Of a stretch of 64,000 nucleotides of DNA, positions 57,581 to 64,000 are shown one piece after another. This DNA is from Bacillota bacterium. Lineage in GTDB: Bacteria > Bacillota > Clostridia > Oscillospirales > Ethanoligenentaceae. Where the stretch lies: NCBI GenBank assembly GCA_023391535.1, contig JAEWAU010000044.1, positions 1 through 64,000 on the forward strand. The letters run 5' to 3'. The notes under the pieces were generated by a model that was given only the letters and a program-made list of their open reading frames with translations, was not told the origin of the DNA and did no database searches. Position numbers and translations under genes: made by a program. How positions within the stretch are numbered: the stretch's first letter is position 1; every line of letters starts with the position of its first letter.

Positions 57581-57609
57581 TTGACAATGATTCGGCGGAG
57601 CATTATTAT
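57581..57609 (+). promoter_or_regulatory. Promoter of the fructose PTS operon
   Basis: TTGACA (57581-57586), 17-bp spacer, TATTAT (57604-57609). It places the transcript start near 57616, which rules out a TTG start at 57609. Confidence 0.82.
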
Positions 57610-57686
57610 TGAAGCAACAAAACAATCACAATCAGTCATTCATCCATCACAAACGAGTAAAAGTGAAAACCGGTGGTGTTTACGGT

Positions 57687-58508
57687 ATGTATGAAGAGGA
57701 ACGCATCCAAAAGGTTTACCAGTATGTGCAAAGCCAATCCCGCGCATCCGTCCGCAATCTCTGCGAGGTTTTCGACGTTTCGGAATCCACCGTCCGGCGG
57801 GATCTGACGGAGCTTGAGAACCGCAAGCTGCTTAAGCGGACGCACGGCGGAGCTATATGCCTCGAGGTTGTGGGGCTTGAACCGACCTATTTGGAGAAAC
57901 AGGATCAGGAGCAGCAGGAAAAGCAGCGCATCGCCGCGTGTGCGGCCAAACTGATTCAAAGCGGGGACTCCGTGCTGGTCGATTCCGGGACGACGACGCT
58001 GGGACTCGCACAGTATCTGTGCAAGTTTGAAAAGCTGACGGTCGTGACAAACTCCATTTTTCTCATGCAGCAGCTTTCCGCGTATTCCAATATTACGCTG
58101 GTGTGCATCGGCGGGACGCTGCGCTCGAACACGATGGCCCTGGCCGGCCCCTTCGCGGAGGAAAATCTGAGCCGGTTGCGCGTGGATAAGGCGTTTATCG
58201 CGACCAACGGCGTGGATATCGACAGGGGCCTTACAACGCCGAGCATTTTGGAGGCCTCCGTGAAAACGCAGATGATTCAAATATCCGAGCAGGTTTACGT
58301 GATGGCGGACCACACCAAATTCGGGCGCGTATCCTTCGCGCGGTTCGGAACGCTCAAACAGATCGACGGCTGCATTACCAGCCGGCAGGTTCCCGAGGAA
58401 CTGCAGCGGGAGTTTACGCACCGGAACATCCGCCTGATTTTCGCGGAGGATTCCGAAAACGGTCCGGAGCCGGAATTTGCAGATAGGGGGTATTCATCGC
58501 ATGGCTGA
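57687..58508 (+). CDS. DeoR-family regulator of the fructose operon
   Basis: A 273-aa repressor. The N-terminal HTH (about 1-57) has VFDVSESTVRRDLTELENRKLLKRTHGGA; the C-terminal DeoR sensor domain (about 75-235) has DSGTTTLGLAQYL and a phosphosugar-binding GGTLR. By analogy with FruR it should be released by fructose-1-phosphate, the substrate of the next gene. ATG 57687 has only a weak site. Its 3' end overlaps fruK by 8 bp. Confidence 0.92.
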   Translation: MYEEERIQKVYQYVQSQSRASVRNLCEVFDVSESTVRRDLTELENRKLLKRTHGGAICLEVVGLEPTYLEKQDQEQQEKQRIAACAAKLIQSGDSVLVDSGTTTLGLAQYLCKFEKLTVVTNSIFLMQQLSAYSNITLVCIGGTLRSNTMALAGPFAEENLSRLRVDKAFIATNGVDIDRGLTTPSILEASVKTQMIQISEQVYVMADHTKFGRVSFARFGTLKQIDGCITSRQVPEELQREFTHRNIRLIFAEDSENGPEPEFADRGYSSHG

Positions 58509-59460
58509 GAAGGTATTTACGGTAACGCTCAACCCCTCGCTCGATAAAACGGTGGTGATCGACAAGCTCGTTCCCTACGGCCTTCACCGGGTTCTGCGCA
58601 CGGAAACGGACCCCGGCGGAAAGGGCATCAATGTAGCCCGGGTGTTACATAGCTTTGGCGTGGAGGTCGTGGTAACCGGCTTTATCGCCGGAAGTACGGG
58701 GAAGATGCTCCGCGATTTTCTGGAACAGGAGCGGATCCACAGCGATTTTGTCGAGATCGCGGGCGAAACGCGCACGAACGTGAAGATTTTTGACCGGAAC
58801 GTGCGGAAAACCACCGAGCTCAACGAGAGCGGCAGCACCGTCACCGCACAAGACCTCGCGGAGTTCGAAGCCAGATTCCGAAGCCTGTGCCGGGATGCGC
58901 GGGTGGCCGTCCTCAGCGGCAGTTTGCCGCCGGGCGCGCCGGCCGATACCTACGCGCACTTCATCGATATCGCAAAGGCCGCCGGCGTGCGCGCGATTCT
59001 GGATGCGGACGGAGACGCGCTGCGGGCGGGAATCGAAAGCGTCCCTTACGCGGTCAAACCCAACATCCATGAGCTGGAAACACTCGCAGGGCGCGCGCTC
59101 AAAACGCCCTATGAGGTGCTCGAAGTGGGCCGGAAACTTATCCGGAAGGGCATCGGGCTGGTGATCGTTTCGATGGGCCCCGACGGCGCCGTGGTGCTCG
59201 ACGCCGAAAACGCCTACAAGGTGGATTCCTGGGATGTCTTCGTAAACGGCGCGACCGGCGCCGGCGATTCCATGGTGGGCGCGCTTGCCGACGCGCTCCT
59301 GAGGGGAGCGGATCTCGCCGAGATCGCGCGGGTGACAACCGTGGCCGGCACCATCACGGCCTCCAAGCCGGGCACGCGGCTTTGCACCAAACGCGAAGTG
59401 ATGGAAACGCTCGATTTGGTAACGCTTCATCCGCTGGCCGCGGGAGGAATGCCCGCATAG
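58501..59460 (+). CDS. fruK: 1-phosphofructokinase
   Basis: A 319-aa PfkB-family kinase making fructose-1,6-bisphosphate from the fructose-1-phosphate produced by EII-Fru. TLNPSLDKTV, PGGKGINVAR and the catalytic GATGAGDS (Asp256) are present. The start codon overlaps the regulator gene by 8 bp, after TAGGGGG. The product feeds the aldolase encoded at 31-32 kb. Confidence 0.95.
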   Translation: MAEKVFTVTLNPSLDKTVVIDKLVPYGLHRVLRTETDPGGKGINVARVLHSFGVEVVVTGFIAGSTGKMLRDFLEQERIHSDFVEIAGETRTNVKIFDRNVRKTTELNESGSTVTAQDLAEFEARFRSLCRDARVAVLSGSLPPGAPADTYAHFIDIAKAAGVRAILDADGDALRAGIESVPYAVKPNIHELETLAGRALKTPYEVLEVGRKLIRKGIGLVIVSMGPDGAVVLDAENAYKVDSWDVFVNGATGAGDSMVGALADALLRGADLAEIARVTTVAGTITASKPGTRLCTKREVMETLDLVTLHPLAAGGMPA

Positions 59461-59535
59461 CTGGGCAGACTGAATAACGGGCACGGAAACTACGGCGGTG
59501 TACGATATTTTAAAGAATGGGAGAGAATTGAACAT

Positions 59536-59805
59536 ATGATCAGGAAAGAATTTGTGATGCGCTGCCAGCAGGGATTTCATCTGCGGCCGGCACAGGTGCT
59601 GATGGAAACCGCGACGGGCTTTTCTTCGGAGATCGTTCTGAAAAAAACCGATTCGGATATTGAAGGCGACGCGAAAAGCATACTCGGGCTGATGAGCCTG
59701 GGCCTGGAAAACGGAGAATCCGTTTCCGTCACCGTCACCGGCGAGGACGAAAAAGCCGCCATGGACGCGGTGGAAAAGCTGTTCGAAACCAATTTCGGGG
59801 AATAA
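59536..59805 (+). CDS. ptsH: Phosphocarrier protein HPr
   Basis: An 89-aa PTS phosphocarrier. His15 (QGFHLRPA) takes phosphate from enzyme I. The regulatory serine is at about 48 (DAKSILGLMSLGL), so HPr kinase control is possible. Located between fruK and enzyme I. It may be the cell's general HPr or a fructose-specific one; the window cannot tell. Confidence 0.95.
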   Translation: MIRKEFVMRCQQGFHLRPAQVLMETATGFSSEIVLKKTDSDIEGDAKSILGLMSLGLENGESVSVTVTGEDEKAAMDAVEKLFETNFGE

Positions 59806-59879
59806 CGGAGAATAAATCGGAAAGTTCATCGGAAAGCAAACAGGAAGACGGTATATCGGGGTAAGGAGGCTCTTTCTGG

Positions 59880-61625
59880 ATGGCCCAACAGGATTTTCAC
59901 GGCATCGGCGTTTCGGAAGGCGTCCGGATTGCCAAAGCGTTTGTTTACCGGCCGGTTCAGGCGGATTGCGAGCGGAACATCCCGCCGGATTCCGCGCAGG
60001 CGGAGGCCGACCGCCTGAAGGCCGCGGCGCAGGAAGCCGGGGACGCGGTTTCAAGGCTCATGGAGCGCGCGGCCGGCACGCTGAGCGAGGAACAGCTCGG
60101 AATCCTCAAAGGCCAGAAATTCATTCTGGCCGACCCCGCCTATCTGCCGGCGGCGGAAAAGCTGATCCGCAAGCAGAATTTTTCGGCGGAAAAAGCGGTT
60201 CGCCGGATTACGGACCAGTTTGCCGCGCTGTTTGCCGGCATGCCGAACCCCTATATGCGGGAGCGCGCGACGGATGTCCGGGACGCGGGCAACCGGCTCA
60301 TCCGCCTGCTCAGCGGCGCGGCGGATACGGATTTCAGCGCGCTCGAGGGCGAAAATATCGTGGTGGCGGAAGATCTTTCGGCGGCGGATACCATCCGGCT
60401 CGACCGCCGGTTCGTGCTGGGCTTCGCCACCGAAACCGGAGGTCCCACGTCCCACACCGCTATTTTTGCGAAATCCATGGGAATTCCGGCCGTTGTGGGC
60501 GCGCCGGGAATGCTCGGGAGCATCCGCACCGGCGATCTTCTGATTCTGGACGGCGCGGAGGGGCTTTGCATCCGGAACCCGGACGAAGCCGCGCTCGCGC
60601 AGTACCGGGAGAAAGATGAGCGGGAGCGCAGGCTCCGCGCAACGTTCGAAGCATTTTCCCACCGGCAGGCCGCGCTTGCGGACGGCCGGCGCATCGTAGT
60701 CGCCGCCAATATCGGCTCCGCCTCGGATACGGAGTTCTGCCTCCGGTGCGGCGCCGAGGCGGTGGGGCTGATGCGCACCGAAGCGCTCTTCCTCTCCCGC
60801 AGCGCCGCGCCTACCGAGGAAGAACAGTTTGCGGAATATAAAAAGGCGGCGCAGGCCTTTTCCGGCAGCGAGCCGGGAGAGCTGATCATCCGCACGCTGG
60901 ATATCGGCGGGGACAAGGCGGCGCCTTATCTTGATATTCCCAAAGAAGACAATCCGTTTCTGGGCTTCCGCGCCATCCGCCTGTGCTTCGACCGCAGGGA
61001 GCTGTTCACAACGCAGCTTCGCGCCATCCTGCGCGCAAGCGCGTTCGGGAAAATCAGGATCATGCTCCCGATGATCTCGGGCCTGGAGGAATTCCGGAAG
61101 GCGAAGCAATGGATTGCGGAGGCAAAGGCGCAGCTCGAAAGCGAAAACATTCCCTGCGACCCGCACATCAAAATCGGGGCGATGATCGAAGTTCCGGCGG
61201 CGGCGCTGATGGCCGACGCGCTGGCTTCGGAAGCCGATTTCTTCAGCATTGGAACCAACGACCTGACGCAGTACACCCTCGCCGCCGACCGCGGCAACCC
61301 CAGCGTGGCGTATTTGTACGATTCCTTCAACCCGGCGGTGCTGCGCCTCGTGCATATGACGGCGCGCGCGGCCGGCGCGCACGGGATTCCGCTTGGCATG
61401 TGCGGAGGGATGGCGGGAGATCCGCTGGCCATTCCGCTGCTGGTCGGCCTGGGGCTTGACGAACTCAGCATGGCTGCGGGCGCGATTGCGCAGGCAAAGT
61501 GTATTTTAAGCAGGCTGGAACCGGGCGCCTGCCGGGAGCTTGCCGAGAAAGCGCTCGCTCTTCCGTGCGCGCGGGAGGTCCGCGGCGCGGCCGAAGAATT
61601 TGCGCAGCGTTACGCCTTATTGTGA
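59880..61625 (+). CDS. ptsI: Phosphoenolpyruvate-protein phosphotransferase (enzyme I)
   Basis: A 581-aa PTS enzyme I. The N-domain has the phospho-His192 in GGPTSHTAIFAKSMGIP; the C-domain has LRTLDIGGDK, FFSIGTNDLTQY and the catalytic Cys508 in GMCGGMAG. It moves phosphate from PEP to HPr. AAGGAGG lies about 15 nt upstream. A 147-bp gap separates it from fruA. Confidence 0.96.
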   Translation: MAQQDFHGIGVSEGVRIAKAFVYRPVQADCERNIPPDSAQAEADRLKAAAQEAGDAVSRLMERAAGTLSEEQLGILKGQKFILADPAYLPAAEKLIRKQNFSAEKAVRRITDQFAALFAGMPNPYMRERATDVRDAGNRLIRLLSGAADTDFSALEGENIVVAEDLSAADTIRLDRRFVLGFATETGGPTSHTAIFAKSMGIPAVVGAPGMLGSIRTGDLLILDGAEGLCIRNPDEAALAQYREKDERERRLRATFEAFSHRQAALADGRRIVVAANIGSASDTEFCLRCGAEAVGLMRTEALFLSRSAAPTEEEQFAEYKKAAQAFSGSEPGELIIRTLDIGGDKAAPYLDIPKEDNPFLGFRAIRLCFDRRELFTTQLRAILRASAFGKIRIMLPMISGLEEFRKAKQWIAEAKAQLESENIPCDPHIKIGAMIEVPAAALMADALASEADFFSIGTNDLTQYTLAADRGNPSVAYLYDSFNPAVLRLVHMTARAAGAHGIPLGMCGGMAGDPLAIPLLVGLGLDELSMAAGAIAQAKCILSRLEPGACRELAEKALALPCAREVRGAAEEFAQRYALL

Positions 61626-61772
61626 ACCGACGCGGCCCGTCCGCGGAGCATCCCGTTTGGGAAGAGCTGCGGCAGAGCCTGAGCCGGAATTTCCGGGCGG
61701 GCTGCTTCGATAGAGATTTTCCTGCGACTGAAATAACGGCGGCGGCCGAAATAACGACATGGAGGGAAAAAC

Positions 61773-63785
61773 ATGAAGATCAATGAGCTATTGACCGAGC
61801 AGGGCATCGAACTGAATGTTTCTGTGGCGACCAAAGACAGGGCGATCGACAAACTGGTGGGCCTGCTGGACGCCGAAGGCTGCATCCGGGACAAGGCGTC
61901 GTTCAAAGAGGGGATTCTGGCGCGCGAGCGCTTGAGCTCCACGGCCGTGGGCAACGGCATCGCCATTCCGCACGCCAAGGTGGACGCGGTGGAAAAGGCG
62001 GGGCTTTCCGCAATCACGGTTCCCGGCGGGGTGGATTACGGCGCGCCGGATAAGAAAAATTCCGATCTTCTGTTCATGATCGCGGCGCCCGCTTCGGGAA
62101 GCGACATCCATCTGAAAGCGCTCCAGCGGCTGGCCGTGCTGCTCACGGACACCGGCTTCAAGGCGAGCCTGCTGCGCGCAGCCGACAAAAAGGAATTCCT
62201 GCGCCTGATTGCGGAAAAGGAAGCGGAAAAATTCCCCGACAGAGAGCCGGCGATGGCGTCGGCCGGGCCCCGGAAACCCTCGCTGCCGGATAAAGCGCCG
62301 GAGAAATACCGCATTCTGGCCGTGACCGCGTGCCCCACCGGAATTGCCCACACCTTTATGGCGGCTGAAACCCTGACCCAGAAGGCCCGGAAAATGGGCG
62401 TTACGCTCAAGGCGGAAACCGACGGAGCCGACGGTATCCAGAATGAGCTGACGGCCGAGGAGATCGAGGCGTGCGACGGAATCATCGTCGCGGCCGACGT
62501 AGGAGTCGAGATGGGCCGGTTCAGCGGAAAGCCCGTTGTGACGGCAAGCGTATCCGCCGGCATCAACCGGCCGGAGGAGCTGATCCGTAAAATTCTGGAC
62601 GGCAAGGCGCCGGTCTATCACGGTTCCGCGGCGGCCGCACGGAAGAGCTCGGATAAGGAAACGAGCAGCATCGGCCACGACATCTACAGGCAGCTGATGA
62701 ACGGCGTTTCACATATGCTTCCGTTCGTAATCGGCGGCGGCATCCTGATCGCTCTTGCGTTTCTGATCGATTCCGCAAGCGGCGTACATGGCGGGCCGAA
62801 CTTCGGTTCCACGACCGCCGCGGCAAAGTTCCTCAAAACCATCGGCGGCTTTGCCTTTAATATGATGCTGCCGGTGCTCGCCGGATTTATCGCAATGGCG
62901 ATCGGCGACCGCCCGGCGCTCGCCATCGGCTTTGTGGGCGGCATTCTGGCCATGAACGGCAGCACGTTCACCGACCCCGCCGGAGGCAAAGTCAGCGCGG
63001 GCTTCCTTGGGGCGCTGTTCGCGGGCTTCATCGCGGGCTACCTCGTTTTGGGCATGAAGAAGCTCTTTAAGGGCCTTCCGAAATCGCTCGAGGGCATCAA
63101 GTCCATTCTGATTTATCCTCTGCTCGGCATTTTCGTCATCGGCGTCGTCATGGCTCTGATCAACCCGATCATGATCTGGATCAATACGGGCCTCACCTCG
63201 CTGCTCTCCGGCATGAACAGCAGCACGGCGATCGTTGTCGGCCTGATCATCGGCGGCATGATGGCCACCGATATGGGCGGCCCGATCAACAAAGCGGCGT
63301 ACCTGTTCGCCACCGCGCAGCTTGCTTCGCCCGGCGCGAACGGCATGGGCTACCGCATTATGGCCGCCTGCATGATCGGCGGCATGGTGCCTCCTCTTGC
63401 AATCGCCCTTTGCACGACCCTGTTTAAGAGCCGTTTCACGGCCAAAGAGCGCCAGTCCGGCATGGTCAACTACGTGATGGGCCTTTCGTTTATCACAGAA
63501 GGCGCGATTCCGTTCGCGGCGGCGGACCCCCTCCGTGTGCTGCCCTCCATGATCGTTGGCTCCGCGGTGAGCGGCGGGCTTTCCATGATGTTCGGCTGCC
63601 AGCTCCACGCGCCCCACGGCGGCATCTTCGTACTGCCGACCATCAGCAACCCGCTCGGCTACTTCATTGCACTGGCCGTCGGCATGGTGGTGGGCTGCCT
63701 GATTCTGGCGCTGCTGAAAAAGCCGTTGCCGAAAGAAGTCTATGAGGCGGAGGCGGACGGCGACACGAGCAGCGACCTGTTCTGA
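61773..63785 (+). CDS. fruA: PTS fructose-specific EIIABC
   Basis: A 670-aa single-chain transporter importing fructose as fructose-1-phosphate. EIIA is at about 1-150 with His67 (AIPHAKVD), EIIB at about 180-280 with phospho-Cys187 (TACPTGIAHTFMAAE), and EIIC from about 305 with membrane helices and the motif TEGAIPFAAADP. All three sites are intact. ATG 61773 has a GGAGGG site. Last gene of the operon, with a terminator 32 bp on. Confidence 0.96.
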   Translation: MKINELLTEQGIELNVSVATKDRAIDKLVGLLDAEGCIRDKASFKEGILARERLSSTAVGNGIAIPHAKVDAVEKAGLSAITVPGGVDYGAPDKKNSDLLFMIAAPASGSDIHLKALQRLAVLLTDTGFKASLLRAADKKEFLRLIAEKEAEKFPDREPAMASAGPRKPSLPDKAPEKYRILAVTACPTGIAHTFMAAETLTQKARKMGVTLKAETDGADGIQNELTAEEIEACDGIIVAADVGVEMGRFSGKPVVTASVSAGINRPEELIRKILDGKAPVYHGSAAAARKSSDKETSSIGHDIYRQLMNGVSHMLPFVIGGGILIALAFLIDSASGVHGGPNFGSTTAAAKFLKTIGGFAFNMMLPVLAGFIAMAIGDRPALAIGFVGGILAMNGSTFTDPAGGKVSAGFLGALFAGFIAGYLVLGMKKLFKGLPKSLEGIKSILIYPLLGIFVIGVVMALINPIMIWINTGLTSLLSGMNSSTAIVVGLIIGGMMATDMGGPINKAAYLFATAQLASPGANGMGYRIMAACMIGGMVPPLAIALCTTLFKSRFTAKERQSGMVNYVMGLSFITEGAIPFAAADPLRVLPSMIVGSAVSGGLSMMFGCQLHAPHGGIFVLPTISNPLGYFIALAVGMVVGCLILALLKKPLPKEVYEAEADGDTSSDLF

Positions 63786-63816
63786 TTCGCCGGTTCGGCT
63801 GAAATTATTGTTTGGC

Positions 63817-63845
63817 AAAAGGCGCGGCGGCAAGCCGCGCCTTTT
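63817..63845. terminator. Terminator after fruA
   Basis: Perfect 12-bp stem AAAAGGCGCGGC/GCCGCGCCTTTT with a 5-nt loop; T/A tracts on both sides make it potentially bidirectional. Confidence 0.9.
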
Positions 63846-63932
63846 GCCGTTTTAGGCAAGCCCCCGCCCGAGCCGGAGTGGGGGCGCATCCCCGCCGCAG
63901 CGGGAACAGTATTCCGCGGCCTCCGGGCAACG

Positions 63933-63973
63933 AAAACGGGCGCCCACGGGGGATTTCCCCTGCGGGCGCCCGT
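63933..63973 (-). terminator. Likely terminator of a leftward gene beyond the window
   Basis: ACGGGCGCCC and GGGCGCCCGT with an inner GGGG/CCCC. On the minus strand it is followed by TTTTCG, suggesting that a minus-strand gene ends just to the right of the window. Confidence 0.65.
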
Positions 63974-64000
63974 ATCGGGCATACAAGCACCATACGATAT

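Noticed and set aside
57609..57686. TTG start giving a longer DeoR protein
   Set aside because: The codon overlaps the -10 box, so it would lie upstream of the transcript start.

Overview
This window looks like a chromosome segment of a GC-rich low-GC-phylum clostridium, most likely in or near Oscillospiraceae/Ruminococcaceae. The reasons are type III glutamine synthetase, GatCAB, a Bacillus-type AbrB, HydE, YesM/YesN two-component control, a YabE-like G5/3D protein and lipoproteins with Ser-rich linkers. Promoters match the sigma-A consensus even though the coding DNA is very GC-rich. No rRNA, tRNA, CRISPR array or phage structural gene was seen.

Layout. 0-5.3 kb: G5/3D wall protein, FG-GAP-like lipoprotein and an OmpR/HisKA two-component pair. 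5.3-5.7 kb: repeat-rich spacer with three 83-bp tandem copies. 5.7-8.9 kb: yqhQ-like gene, a small anchored protein on the other strand, prmC and a flavodoxin. 9-19.9 kb, almost all on the minus strand: M23 peptidase, moxR-DUF58-transglutaminase operon, asnB, hydE, EcfT and a DUF4430 lipoprotein. 20-26 kb, minus: glnN behind an attenuator-like leader, and gatCAB. 26-38.4 kb, mainly plus: a candidate structured RNA, an ldh/hicDH-type gene, MFS, hflX, abrB, fba (minus), an Ogg-type glycosylase, polA, LMW phosphatase, rimI and tsaD.

38.6-47.7 kb reads as an accessory region, with more A/T-rich codon use in its right half. It holds a GNAT, an unusual ACT-ACT-metallo-beta-lactamase fusion, a peroxiredoxin cut off at its catalytic cysteine next to a large serine recombinase, a promoter-structured RNA-terminator unit ahead of an RsmH paralogue, 11-bp tandem repeats ahead of a nitroreductase, a GGDEF protein and a small coiled-coil protein.

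47.8-57.1 kb, minus, is a glycan-uptake locus: GH3 glycosidase, CUT1 ABC permeases, binding lipoprotein and YesN/YesM regulators. The ABC ATPase is not here and is presumably shared. 57.6-63.8 kb, plus, is a complete fructose PTS operon: DeoR regulator, 1-phosphofructokinase, HPr, enzyme I and EIIABC.

The least-explained signals are non-coding: the leaders of glnN and the RsmH paralogue, both with mutually exclusive folds; a family of at least five dispersed ~45-bp palindromic elements; the 83-bp and 11-bp tandem repeats; and a strong promoter driving a structured, apparently non-coding transcript near 26.2 kb. All calls come from reading the sequence and translations by eye; no database search was run.
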